From the NCBI RefSeq assembly GCF_963678635.1, contig NC_087065.1, positions 52,891,858 through 52,955,857 on the forward strand: a DNA stretch of 64,000 nt, written 5' to 3'. This DNA comes from Symsagittifera roscoffensis (taxonomy: Eukaryota > Xenacoelomorpha > Acoela > Convolutidae). Below the pieces are notes generated by a model. It was not told the DNA's origin, ran no database searches, and worked only from the letters and a program-made list of their open reading frames with translations. Position 1 is the first letter of the stretch; every line of letters starts with the position of its first letter. This document shows positions 20,900 to 33,402 of the stretch, in pieces. Both the position numbers and the translations under genes were made by a program.

Positions 20900-22470
20900 C
20901 TGGGTATTTAAAACGTTGATTTCACCGCCAGAAGTTTGTCGAGACTAAGATATATTTTCGATCTAATTTTTTTGGCTGGCAGTTGCCTTTTCTGAGCTCC
21001 CAGTCACAATAACGTAAGGTTTCCCGTTGTAGGCAAAGTTGAATAACATGGGTCAAGCTTATATGGTGACCAGTTAACAGACACTTTACTTTATACAGTT
21101 GGGACAATATAAAAAGACAGTGAGCATGTCGAGAACGTCATCAAAGCAAAATAAAAACACATTTTCTGTGTAAGCATAATTTTAATTTACCAAAAATTGA
21201 GCAAAAAGTGAAATAATTTAAAAACACTTTTCTCCACCAGCGCGATGATAGTTACTCGCACAATTTTCAAAATTTTACAGACTAGCTTTCTAAAAATCCT
21301 GCTGTCGTGTATGGGCAGGGCAGATCTCGACACTGATGTAGCCATTGTGTTATTTTCTTCTCTTCATTGCTTGGCTTCAGATATGAAATGTTCAGCAAAC
21401 TGGACGAACAGTTTTTTTGGTTCTTCTTCATGTTTTTTTTTACTGAAATGATTGGGTAAAAAGAATAGGTAAACCTTTGCAGAGTTTTCTCTGGTTTAAG
21501 TCCTAATTTAGCTCTCCAATTGAACCAATTTGATTGAAATAACCAATTTGATTGGTTGAGCAAGTACATAGGTCAATGCTTACGTCGATTCATTAATATA
21601 AGACTTTTTGATCAAATAAACTTAACAATTTTCTAAAATCGATATTGCAAGGTAAGGTATTGCAACCACAGAAGTCAGTTTAGCTCCAGAATGTAAAACA
21701 AGCAGGATGAAGTTTACTGGCTTGAAGCGTTAAACGAACAATGAAAAATGTTATGGATTTCAGAAAATCAAGTTTTTTTTCAACACAGAGGCGAAGCAGA
21801 GCTTAGCACCATTTGCAACACAACACAAACACAAAACTTAAGTCTACAAAAAAAATATGTTGAAAAAGAATTTGAACCAAACTTATCGTATGCCTCGATA
21901 AAAGATAACTAGGGGCCGAGCTTAAGACAGAGGTAGCTGTTTCATAGTTTTGAAACTTGCTTCATTGATGCAGGATGAAATAGATAATTTCAAAAATTGG
22001 ATTTTGCCTAAATTTCTACCAAATACTTAAAACAGAAGATTTCTGAGAAATTCGAAGCTTTACAAAATCCATAACTTCGCAAAATTCATAATTTTTTTCT
22101 TCAAACTGAAGGCCATGGCCGCTTAGGTAGAGAAAACCAACTTCTGTGATTGAACACTTAGCTTAACAATTGGCCGGGTAGGTTTCGAGACACACAGAGG
22201 AGTCGGGGTCTTCTCATTGATACCGCTTTTTTGAATCTAGAAAGAGTAATTTTCTACCGAAGTAAAATTTTTGCTAAGAATTAAAAAAATTCGAATTTGT
22301 CTCAAAAAAATTCAAATAAAAAACTTTATCCCACACCTTTTTATAATAACTGATTTTGCCGAACAAGAAATTTTAGGCCTTCGAAACTACACAAAATAAG
22401 TTGACTTAACCGACACAACATGAGCCGAAACCCCGCCGGGCTTGTTTATTTAAAAAATGTTGTTTCATTC
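20900..22470. other. AT-rich stretch, nothing recognised
   Basis: Short frames such as 21282-21569 minus and 21245-21451 plus overlap each other on opposite strands and show no family motif. No RNA gene was seen. Confidence 0.35.
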
Positions 22471-22475
22471 AATTA

Positions 22476-22814
22476 TGGGGGCACTTAGCATAGTGGTAAG
22501 GCGTTCACTTCAGGAACTCGTCAGATCGTGTAATCGATCCCATGCCATGGCAATGATAGTGTGTGAGTACGAGCTCTCACTTGACCTCTAGCTTCAGGTC
22601 TACCACAACCTGACCAAATTTGGCTGCAATAGTGGTACCACGTGAAAGTTCTAGACGCACAAAAACGGCCTTGAGTCGCAAAAAAAAGAGCTTCGCTCAA
22701 CAAAATAACACAGTCTGGAATGTGGGGAGATAATACAAAAGGACTATCCTCGACAGGACTGTTAAGGCCTACTGATAGCTCCTCTGCGATTCGCAGGAAC
22801 TACAATAATAATGT
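22476..22814 (+). mobile_element. tRNA-derived SINE
   Basis: The head has a good RNA polymerase III A box (TTAGCATAGTGGTAAGGCG) and a B-box-like GTAATCGATCCC at the right spacing. The roughly 250-bp tRNA-unrelated body ends GGAACTACAATAATAATG, a short A/T-rich simple-repeat tail. It fits a tRNA-derived SINE in full length. Confidence 0.75.
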
Positions 22815-23918
22815 TGGTTCAAAATAGTTTATTCAAAAAAACTTTTTTTGAACATTTACGAAATTCAACAGGTTATCCATTAGATTCAAAAGTTTCACAG
22901 AAATAAATCGATTTTTGTTTCTGCCCAAATTTGCGAACCTTTTTGCTGCTTGTTTGCTATGTTTGACTGCTATTGTTCCGATCACCTACAACATGGGTAG
23001 AAATTGGTTATGGCGCAGCTAGAATTTTTCCAGCCAATTTTGATAATCTCAAAGAAAGCTCAACGTTAAGCGTGGCATCATATTAATACTTTTTCAGCCT
23101 TGTTTCATCATCCGCATTTTAATTTTTTTTTAAAATTTACTGCATTGTTGAGATAAAATGGTATGACTCTTATCAATTTGCAGACTAGCTTATCCAACTA
23201 ATTTACAGTTTCATCTCCAAACTTGTTGCTATTACTGTTTAAACATGATTTTATTGTTTCCTGCCACTAAACCGGTTGACCGGTTGCTTTTTCTAAAATC
23301 AATTAATTTCAGCCTTGTTATAATTAGATTTTTACATTTTGCAAAAATTCAAATCGTAAGAGGAAAGGCCGATAGCCTATTTGGGGTTGCGTTATCTAAT
23401 TTGACAACCGTAAAAACCTGAGCAAAATTAAAACACAATACTCAATTAGAAAGACAGTTACCTTACCTAGCGTAACTTTTTGCACTCATTCCCCTAATAG
23501 TAAATGAGATTTCACCCTCAAGCTGTTTTTTAACAAAAAATATTTTCTTTGACATCCTTTTCTGAATCCGATTTGCGACTAAGCGACTAAAAAGGAGTTA
23601 TTCTGATATGACTTTGCACTCGCCCCGGGTCTAGGACTAAATACCCCAGGATAAAGAGTTTTTTTCTAGGCTAGTACAAAGGCTAAGGGAGAGGGTAACA
23701 AATAATCTAACTCAAATAAACGTTGCTCTGAGTATGGACAAAGTTTTCACGTTACTACTATTTTTGGTCCGTCGCGTGGTTCTGAAACCCTCAAACTAAG
23801 CTCATGGATACGCATTTCGTTGCAACCTGGATTTCAAAAATATGTCAAAAAAAGTGTTCAGTAACATCAGTCTGCGGACAAAAACTTTTTTACCGCCGGG
23901 GAACAGAGTGGGTAAAAT
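22815..23918. other. AT-rich stretch, nothing recognised
   Basis: No supported feature up to the start of the long direct repeat. Confidence 0.35.
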
Positions 23919-26491
23919 GAGGCCTTTCTAAAAGCACGTTGAATTTAAATATTCCACCATTTTTTGTGGGTATTTTTTTTTGTATGACAGCCATTTCTGA
24001 GTGATCAAATCAAAATTTTTTGAAAGCTCGATAGGCATCAACACCTAATAATTTTGAAAGAGGTAGCACGCAACAAAAATAATAAATTTTTGTTCCAAGA
24101 ATTTTTCAAAAAATTGACGACAGTGCAGAAAAAATTACAAAAAAGTCAAAATAGCCAGAGATCGATGCACAAAAACGTTGCATTTTAAAAAAAATATAAT
24201 CAAATGTTTCCAACTTAGAGTTACCATAATAGTTCAGTTATTGCTATAGGTTCATTTAGAGTTAGGTAGATAGAGAGAACCCAATGTGTCAGCTAGAATC
24301 TGTCAATTAAAATTAAGCAGACAAAAAGAACACAATGAGGTCTCAAACTAAAATCTGCATGAGGTCACTCCACATCAGAATCAAGATGCTATTAGAGATA
24401 GTGATGAAGATCTAGAGAACGAAAACGAAACAACACTACTCATTCTATGTATAACCTATTCATTCTTCGGTTAAAGAGAATTGCGAATTGATAATTGAAA
24501 AGATCTCTTTTGCCTAATAAACATTGAAGTTCTTTTATCGTTTTTTTTCTGCATGCATAGACTATTTTTTAACACCAAAGCAAGTTTTGATCGTTAATCC
24601 TGGAAACCAAATAGTTTTTGGAAAGGAGAATTGAAACTTCATTCCCTTTAATACGATGAATGTTCCGACTGCCATTTAAGGTCTATCGAGCAGCCATAAA
24701 ATTAAATGCTGAAACGCACAAAAAAGCATGTCTTAGGTCTTGCCCCACCATATTTAGATTTAAAAACCAATTTATAAACTATAATGATATAAAATGAATT
24801 TTTTTAAATTAGAGATTTTTGTAAAAAGTATTACCCCCATTCACCAAATAAAAAACAAAATTATAGATTTTGCTCCCAGTAACAAATCAGTTGCGATGGC
24901 AATTAACGGCAATTAAGCTGCGTTCAAGCAATTTGGTTTCGAAAGTCGGAACAATAACCGAACACAATTTTACCATTATTAAATGCAGTAAAATTGAATG
25001 AGTTCTTAAGAGATTTTCTGCATCCGCAGTTTTGTTAAATTGCACTATTTTTTGCGATTTTCGGCTTTTTGGGAGCATATCGGAGTTGAAGCAATCAATG
25101 AATACAAACATTTATGGCTCTATAATCAGTTTTTTTGTGACATCAAAAACTTTAATTCAAATGGAAGTAAATTGGTTCTCTGTTTTTGCTTTTTAATCTG
25201 CATAAAATAGGGAAAATTAGTTTAAAACAATTAAGAATCCGCTTATTCGTCCGAGAGAAAAAATGTTGGGATGTTTACTCTTCCCGATTTTGATTCCCTC
25301 CGATGTTATTAATTTATCATTGCAGATTAGTATCTAATTGAAGACTCCCAATGATCAACTTTTAATTGCTTTGCCTAAACTACTGTGCTCGGACCTTATA
25401 TGCTTCTAGCACAGCAATGGGCTGCCTTTGTTAAGTATATCTAGTTTTCGCACTCTCAAAAATGTCGCTTTCTGTTGCGGCAAAAAAAACTCAGTCGCCG
25501 AATGTTTAAACCAAAGGTCCATACTGAAATTTTTGCGTGATTGGGTAGCAGCTACAAGAATGAGGTATAATCAAAGTACTGGATACGCTCACGGAAAAAA
25601 ATTTGCTCACAGTAAACATCATTGCTCGCAGTAAACCAAGTGAGTTTAAGCAAAAGGTAGCTTTCTCATAGAGTAATTTCAGATGAGGTAGATCGCCTGT
25701 TCGTCACCCTATCTTATTTTCGGCCGGATAGATTCGTGCACCTTTTTAGTCTAATACCAATCTTAATCTTACTCTTATATCTCCTAGTTAAAATATCAAG
25801 TGTATACTGGTTTTTGCGGGTTAGGTTTATGGAACTTTTCCAACAGAGAACAAGACTGCTCGTATAAGGGCGAAGCCGTGAATGTTCCGACTGCCTTTTA
25901 AGGTTTATGGACCAATATTAACATCAAAAAATTAAATGTAATGAAATGAAATGAATTTTTTTTCTCTTAAATTTGAAACTTTCATTGAAAATCATCCCCC
26001 CACACGCCATATAAAGTACAAAAGAATAGATTTCGCTCATTGTACCAAATCAATTTTAGCAAATAAGCTTCTTTCAACTAATTTGGAATGATTTCTAAGA
26101 CGGATTAAATCTCCGCTTACGCTTTAATAGCACGAAATATATCGCGCGTTAATTGTCCCAAATTGGCCGAAATGGACAACAATATCTTTTGAATAATATA
26201 AAAAATTCTGTCAGAAATGGCTAGTTAAAAAATCGAAATTCGTCGGAACAACAACTGTCTTCTAATGTTTATTCAAGTTGTTCTGGTGCTGAATTTACAA
26301 GAAGTTTTAGCACAACAAAAAATTGTCAGTGCTAGTTATGGAATATGATTGGTTAGTTAGTAATATTTTATAGAGATAGTTTTATCAAAAAAAGAATTGG
26401 TTATAATTACTAGTTTGAACTGGTTCCAAAAGTCTTTTATTGGTAAGATCAGCAGACCGAATTACGTGAAAATTATTTTTATAACTTCAAC
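23919..26491 (+). repeat. Long direct repeat, left copy (R1)
   Basis: Homologous to 29487-32545 across its length. The shared start is CTTTCTAAAAGCACGTTGAA and the shared end is near ATTACGTGA. Relative to R2 it lacks the blocks at about 30079-30390 and 31203-31356. It holds internal monomers beginning GAATGTTCCGACTGCC (24658, 25880). The frame at 24887-25111 minus also occurs in R2 but shows no constraint or motif. R1 and R2 could be very long LTRs or a tandem duplication split by an insertion. Confidence 0.8.
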
Positions 26492-26553
26492 AAAATTTTA
26501 TTATTTCTCAAATCCACTTTGTATACCACTAAATAACACACCTCACGAAATAG

Positions 26554-26880
26554 AAAAAAAAACTAGACCTTTTTAGACTCACCACAGCACTAACACCTAG
26601 ACAATTTACTCACGTAGGATATGAAAAGCTACTAAAAATTTTCACTGCACCCCGAGCTAATGATTTTTCTTTTGAATATTATGATCACAACATCATCAGA
26701 CCTAACCAAGACCAATTTTTAGACGAAGATAAGTTCGCTAACCCTCAACTAACAGAAAAATTTTTCATCCAAACACCCTACATCTTTACACTAAGCTCAC
26801 TAGATAAAAAACAAGACCACATTATTTCCAAAGCACTAGTTGACATCCAAGCTTATGAATCATTTTACGATAAATTTTAA
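26554..26880 (+). pseudogene. Unidentified protein fragment 1 of the R-X-R element
   Basis: 108 codons are open from just after a TAG to TAA at 26878, with no upstream ATG in frame. The residue mix is balanced (RLTTALTPRQFTHVGYEKLL; later EYYDHNIIRPNQDQFLDEDK), which is unlike random AT-rich translation. The product continues in spirit into the next two frames, so it is probably one gene broken by frameshifts. Confidence 0.45.
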
Positions 26881-26946
26881 ACTTTTTCACTAACCTTTCA
26901 CTTCCTCACTCCAAAAGAACGCGATCTGCACTGTTCACACGACATC

Positions 26947-27482
26947 ATGTTACGAACTAAACAAACGCACACTTACACTTATTATAGATCCATTCAAAGT
27001 CATTTTAATTCACACACACCTTCACGACAACCCCACCATCGTTTTCAGTTTATTAATTCAAAGTACACTTCACCATTTTTCTTAAATTTCACATACTGTA
27101 TTAAAGACACTAACTTCCAAGGTATCTTCAGAAATTACGACCCAATAACCCAAATGTATATATTTTTTGTCCACTCACCAAGACCTTTAATGTAGAAGAA
27201 TCCCGACCCCTCATTGTCCCGCATGAATACTTTCAACCTATAGAAATCCCAATGTTAGAATTCATTCACATTACTAAATATAATCACAAGCTTTTTAACC
27301 TCATTCAACACACCAATCACGAGTTTTCTGAAGGCGCTGAAGAACTAAACACCATAAAAGCACTTCAACTGCTTTGGCCACTACTCGAAACTAAAAATAT
27401 CATTCGCATATTAGCAAAACTACTAACCACATCAGATTCAATTCACGATATCTTCCCTCATGGTTTCTTTCCCGATAATTAG
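26947..27482 (+). pseudogene. Unidentified protein fragment 2 of the R-X-R element
   Basis: One frame runs 26947-27195. The sequence then reads on in another frame from about 27140 (TKTFNVEESRPLIVPHEYF) to a stop at 27480, through IKALQLLWPLLETKNIIRIL. The overlap of two protein-like frames near 27150-27195 indicates a frameshift. No known domain was recognised. Confidence 0.45.
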
Positions 27483-28676
27483 GTAAGTATAAATTAAATA
27501 ATTTAACACTAATAAATTCAAAACGGACTAACCATTTCTTTTTAAATGTTTCTTCATTAGTCTTTAGATCACCATCATCTACAAACAAGAAAACAGAAAA
27601 CAGAAATAAAAATTGCAAACTCGTTTATACATTATAAATTTTTCAAATAGCAAAGTCTTTCTTAAATCATAAACTTTTAATAATTAACAGCAATAAATGA
27701 TGCAGTAAAATTTCCTCTCCTCAGCAGTAAATTCTTCTATAAATTCTTTTCCCCAATGTAGCAAATCTAAATAAATTGAAAATAATTTAAAAATTTCAAT
27801 CCCCCACCATGCAGTAAATTTAAAATTTTCGGCAGTAAATTTATACAACTGACAGCAGTAGTAACCTTTTCAAGAATCAATCGCACACAAATTCTATCCA
27901 CACTCGCACAGCTCGCCCACTACGAGTTGTTTAAAATATTGATTTCAAGTTTTAACTTTCACTGATAACAACTCAAACTAATAAAAACAAGTTTCAAATT
28001 TTCTTTTAACCCGGTTGGAAAGGAATTTTATAATAATCCCAACTAACCAACGCAGCTTACTAAACACCATAAAACACAAACTAACAGCATGACTAAGAAA
28101 AGAAAACCCACAGTACCCAAACTGGTTTAAACCAGCTTAAAGAACCGATAATTTATTCTTTTTAAGACATTTGATAAGTCTAAAAAAGAAAGCAAAAAAC
28201 ACCAAAAAGTCGAAAGACAAACCCAAACCAAACAATTTGATTTTTGAGAACAAGACACAACTAAAACAACAAAAGGAAAAAACTACAAACAAAAAATACA
28301 CAAAAGGTTAACACAAAACAGGACCCCATAAAAAACCAGCATGAAATCATACCCTCACTTCTGGCCTAACCCACCAGAAGAGGACGAAGTCCTGAGCATG
28401 CTTAATAGCTGGCCTAACCCACCGTGCTAGAATCCACGCTTTGTGACCCACTTCTTATTTTTGATAAGAGGTACTCAAGTGTGAGTAACTCTTTTAAAAT
28501 AAACGAAACTAAAAATAAAAGCTTTTGCGATAAAAACTAATAAAAAATCATAACTAAAAGAAGGACTAACTAAACATTTATTTTTAAAAATAAATATTGC
28601 AGTAATATAGATAATACACAATCACGAAGACGAGCATCAAGCAGCTAAGACGACCTCATCGCGCACAACCTACAGA
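27483..28676 (+). other. A-rich non-coding middle of the R-X-R element
   Basis: A-rich on the plus strand with few G. A short direct repeat TGGCCTAACCCACC occurs at about 28363 and 28411. A good acceptor-like TATTGCAG precedes 28602, so the last frame could be a spliced exon. Confidence 0.4.
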
Positions 28677-29019
28677 ATGACTGAACACAACGGATATGCC
28701 GCTCACAACCACAACTCAAAGGATTTAAAGTACGACTTGACTCCGAAGCAAAGGACTTCATTGAAACAGACCAATGACCACCTCGATGTTCAAGTATACG
28801 TACAGATCCGAGTTACAGGGCATTCCCTCCAAACTCGAGCTTCACACCCTTCCCAATTCAGATCGAAACATAGTTCTCCACACCAATCAAGAACAGACGA
28901 TCATAAGAAACCATCTTGAAATCAGATTGATTTTGTTACCAATCTTAGTCATCATTGAAGGACAAGATGAAACCTACGATTCCAGTTTCCTGGATCTTTC
29001 TCCTCCAAGAATGGAATAA
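28677..29019 (+). pseudogene. Unidentified protein fragment 3 of the R-X-R element
   Basis: Two overlapping frames, 28677-28919 and 28774-29019, give a polar N-terminal part (MTEHNGYAAHNHNSKDLKYD) and a hydrophobic C-terminal part (RLILLPILVIIEGQDETYDS). They look like one frameshifted product. It is unidentified; the hydrophobic stretch could be a membrane segment or a buried beta strand. Confidence 0.4.
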
Positions 29020-29229
29020 GAATTGATGCTCGCGAAACACAAACGATCAATCATCCATCCTCCACTACAGAAATAAGTCAAAGAAACAAAAACTCTGTAA
29101 GCCCCGGATGGGTGGAACCTGATCCAAACTGTATATTATTATTGGTTATAAATTAGATATTTTATCCCTATAAAATTTTGAAGACTAATCAATCATACTC
29201 CATCAAACTAACAACCCATTTATTTGTAA

Positions 29230-29257
29230 GTGCTGAAACTACTTGTAGTTTCAGCAC
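29230..29257. repeat. Perfect 13-bp hairpin
   Basis: GTGCTGAAACTAC, a TT loop, then the exact complement. A degenerate form (GTGCTGAATTTAC...TTTTAGCAC) is present at about 26287 and 32347 in the two direct repeats, so the hairpin is a component of the repeat family. Confidence 0.85.
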
Positions 29258-29279
29258 CAGAGCATTCTGAATTTAACTT

Positions 29280-29480
29280 ACAGCTTAGTTGCCTTTTCCA
29301 AGAGACCAACTCGTAACAAACCAGTATACTCTAGATCTATTGAGACTAAGAGATATAAGAGTTAGATTAAGATCGGTATTAGACTAAGAACTTGCACGAA
29401 TCTATCCGGCCGAAAAAAAGATAGCGTGACGAGCAGACGGTGTACCTTATCTGAAATTACTCTATGAGTTAGACATCCGT
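29280..29480 (-). repeat. Inverted copy of part of the long direct repeat
   Basis: The reverse complement matches 25655-25850 and 31725-31880, including TCGGCCGGATAGATTCGTGC and AGTCTAATACC, at roughly 80% by eye. It ends against R2. Confidence 0.8.
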
Positions 29481-29486
29481 CCCAAC

Positions 29487-32400
29487 TCACCTTTCTAAAA
29501 GCACGTTGAATTCCACTAATTTTTTGTGGGTATTTTTTTATTTGTATGACAGCCATTTCTGAGTGATCAAATCAACAATTTTTGAAAACTCGATGGGCAT
29601 CAACACCTAATAATTTTGAAAGAGGTAGCACGCAACAAAAATATAAAATTTTTGTTCCAAGAATTTTTCAAAAATTGACGACAGTGCAGAAAAAAAAAAC
29701 AAAAAAGTCAAAATAGCCAGAGATCGATGCACAAAAACGTTGCATTTTCTAAAAAAATATAATCAAATGTTTCCAACTTAGAGTTACCAAAATAATTCAG
29801 TTATTGCTATAGGTTCATTTAGAGTTAGATAGATAGAGAGAACCCAATGAGTCAGCTAGAATCTGTCAATTAAAATTAAGCGGACAAAAAGAACACAATG
29901 AGGTCTCAAACTAAAATCTGTATGAGGTCACCCCACATCAGAATCAAGATGCTATTACAGATAGTGATGTAGATCTAGAGAACAAAAACGAAACAACACT
30001 ACTCATTCTATGTATAACCTATTCATTCTTCGGTTAAATAGAACTGCGAATTGATAATTGAAAGATCTCTATTGTATAAAAAACAGTTTTCAAGGATTAT
30101 TTCGTTTCGGCGGTTAGCTTATATTTCACAAAATGACTCGATCTGCGTTTTTTTAATATGGTTTAAGCAATACATTTAAAAAAAATTAACAGGTATGAAT
30201 GATGATATTTCATTGTTAGCGTATGCACGTATCAAATATTGCAATGAATTTGAATGCAAGCTTCGCAGGCAAAAATCTTTTTTTTTGAGGTCGATACTTC
30301 CGTATATTAAAGAAAAACCTCACACAAATGAAGTATGCGCTTTTTGACTGGCTATGAATGTTGAGACTAGCATCAAAATGAACTCCTAATTAATAAAAAC
30401 ATTGAAGTTCTTTTATCGTTTTTTTTTCTGCATGCATAGACTATTTTTTAACACCAAAGCAAGTTTTGATCGTTAATCCTGGAAACCAAATAGTTTTTGG
30501 AAAGGAGAATTGAAACTTCATTCCCTTTAATACGATGAATGTTCCGACTGCCATTTAAGGTCCTGAATGTTCCGACTGCCATTTAAGGTCTATCGAGCAG
30601 TCATAAAATTAAATGCTGAAACGCACAAAAAAGCATGTCTTAGGTCTTGCCCCACCATATTTAGATTTAAAAACCAATTTATAAACTATAATGATATAAA
30701 ATGATTTTTTTTTAATTAGAGATTTTTGTAAAAAGTATTATCCCCATTCACCAAATAAAAAACAAAGTTATAGATTTTGCTCCCAGTAACAAATCAGTTG
30801 AGATGGCAATTAACGGCAATTAAGCTGCGTTCAAGCAATTTGGTTTCGAAAGTCGGAACAATAACCGAACACAATTTTACCATTATTAAATTCAGTAAAA
30901 TTGAATGAGTTCTTAAGAGATTTTCTGCATCCGCAGTTTTGTAAAATTGCACTATTTTTTGCAATTTTCGGCTTTTTGGGAGCATATCGGAGTTGAAGCA
31001 ATCAATGAATACAAACATTTATGGCTCTATAATCAGTTTTTTTGTGACATCAAAAACTTGAATTCAAATGGAAGTAAATTGGTTCTCTGTTTTTGCTTTT
31101 CTATCTGCATAAAATAGGGAAAATTAGTTTAAAACAATTAAGAATCCGCTTATTCGTCCGAGAGAAAAAAAATTGGGATGTTTACTCTTCCCGATTTTGA
31201 TTCCCTCAAGGAATATTCCCAAGGATCCAGTTCACGTATCATATTAAAGTTTTTTAAGTCTTTCGTTTTGAGGACTAATTTACGTGCCTATAAAAAGTGA
31301 AGCATAATGTGTCGAACAATCATAATATTCATTTCTTTCGCGTTTTACCTGGATTTTAGATGTTATCAATTTATCATTGCAGATTAGTATCTAATTGAAG
31401 ACTCCCAATGATCAACTTTTAATTGCTTTGCCTAAACTACTGTGCTCGGACCTTATATGCTTCTAGCACAGCAATGGGCTGCCTTTGTTAAGTATATCTA
31501 GTTTTCGCACTCTCAAAAATGTTGCTTTCTGTTGCGGCAAAAAAAAACTCAGTCGCCGAATGTTTAAACCAAAAGTCCATACTGAAATTTTTGCGTGATT
31601 GGGTAGCAGCTACAAGAATGAGGTATGTTCAAAGTACTAGATACGCTCACGGAAAAAAATTTACTCACAGTAAACATCATTGCTCGCAGTAAACCAAGTG
31701 AGTTTAAGCCAAAGGTAGCTTTCTCATTGAGTAATTTCAGATGAGGTAGATCGTCTGTTCGTCACCCTATCTTATTTTCGGCCGGATAGATTCGTGCACC
31801 TTTTTAGTCTAATACCAATCTTAATCTTACTCTTATATCTCCTAGTCACAAAATATCAAGTGTATACTGGTACTTGCGGGTTAGGTTTATGGAACTTTTC
31901 CAAAAGAGAACAAGACTGCTCGTATAAGGGCGAAGCCCTGAATGTTCCGACTGCCTTTTAAGGTTTTATGGACCAGTATTAACATCAAAAAATTAAATGT
32001 AATGAAATGAAATGAATTGTTTTTCTCTTAAATTTGAAATTTTCTTTGAAAATCATCCCCCCACACGCCATATAAAGTACAAAAGAATAGATTTCGCTCA
32101 TTGTACCAAATCAATTTTGGCAAATAAGCTTCTTTCAACTAATTTGGATTGATTTCTAAGACGGATTAAATCTCCGCTTACGCTTTAATAGCACGAAATA
32201 TATCGCGCGTTAATTGTCCCAAATTGGCCGAAATGGACAACAATATCTTTTGAATAATATAAAAAATTCTGTCAGAAATGGTCAGTTAAAAAATCGAAAT
32301 TCGTCGGAACAACAACTGTCTTCTAATGTTTATTCAAGTTGTTCTGGTGCTGAATTTACAAGAAGTTTTAGCACAACAAAAAATTGTCAGTGCTAGTTAT

Positions 32401-32545
32401 GGAATATGATTGATTAGTTAGTAATATTTTATAGAGATAGTTTTATCAAAAAAAGAATTGGTTATAATTACTAGTTTGAACTGGTTCCAAAAGTCATTTA
32501 TTGGTAGATCAGCAGACCGAATTACGTGACAAATATTTTTATAAC
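29487..32545 (+). repeat. Long direct repeat, right copy (R2)
   Basis: Second copy of 23919-26491. It has two extra blocks (about 30079-30390 and 31203-31356) and a 28-bp local duplication of the CTGAATGTTCCGACTGCC monomer start at 30536-30592. Another diverged monomer follows outside the shared part at 32566-32880. Confidence 0.8.
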
Positions 32546-33402
32546 TTAAACAAAACTGCTCGTATCAGGGTGAAGTCCTGAATGTTCCGACTGCCTTTTA
32601 AGGTTTTATGGAGCACTAATAACATCAAAAATTTAAATGTAATATAATAAAATGAAAACTTTTTTTTCTAAAATATGAAATTTTTTATGAAAATCATCCC
32701 CCCACACGCCATATAAAGTACAAAAGGATAAATTTTGCTCCTTGTAATAAATCAATTGTGGCAAATAAGCTTCTTTCAGCCAATTTGGAACGCTTTTAAG
32801 ACGGATTAACTCTCCACTTACGCGTTAATAGCGCAAAATATTCGCGTGGTAATTGTCCCAAATTGGCCAAAATGGAAATCTCAGTTAGTTATTCCAGATT
32901 GGCTAATATTGTGGTTTTCAAACCCCCATAAAAATGATTACAAGTTGAAAAAGAGTTTTCAAATTAGGCTCAGAACCACGACATCTTTCAGAACATAAAA
33001 ATACTTCAGAAGCTCAAGAAAATTAATTAGGAATTGGAAATTTTATTAAAGAAAAAAACCACCCCAAGCATGATTATCCGTCATTTTCTTCAAAAATGGG
33101 AAAAAGTATGCAAAACCTTTGTTATGGTTATAGTAATTCTACCTTAGCTACAATTAAGCACTAATGCAAGAAATTGCACAAAATGGCAACACGAATAAAA
33201 TTGATGGATGAAACAATATTTTAGTGCCAGGAAGTATAATTACTAACTCAGCTTAGACATTAAGCAAGGGCATCAGTTGAATGGACATAGAATGGAGTTT
33301 CTATTGAGCCTTTTTTAAGCAACAACTTTGAAACTCTTACCCTTTGAAGCATATCGAATGTTTGACATCTTTTCTAAACTTCTTATTGGATTTTATGAAG
33401 CA
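32546..33402. other. Diverged repeat monomer and unassigned sequence
   Basis: 32566-32880 is a diverged copy of the 31920-32220 monomer (CTGCTCGTAT...GAATGTTCCGACTGCC, then ATCCCCCCACACGCC). The rest to 33402 shows nothing recognisable. Confidence 0.55.

Larger units (their letters stand above)
26492..29486 (+). mobile_element. Unidentified A/C-rich coding-like segment between long direct repeats
   Basis: The plus strand is A- and C-rich, unlike both flanks. It holds broken frames at 26554-26880, 26947-27195, about 27140-27482 and 28677-29019. Protein-like words include RQFTHVGYEKLLKIF, QLTEKFFIQTPYIFTL and IPSKLELHTLPNSDRNIVL. At 29280-29480 it carries an inverted, roughly 80% copy of part of the flanking repeat. 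I do not recognise any of the proteins; no RT, integrase, polymerase or transposase motif is visible. It looks like the internal part of a retroelement-like or virus-like insertion. Confidence 0.45.

Noticed and set aside
24887-25111. Minus-strand frame repeated at 30794-31018, considered as a conserved gene
   Set aside because: It recurs only because it lies in the long direct repeat; no domain or codon signal supports it.
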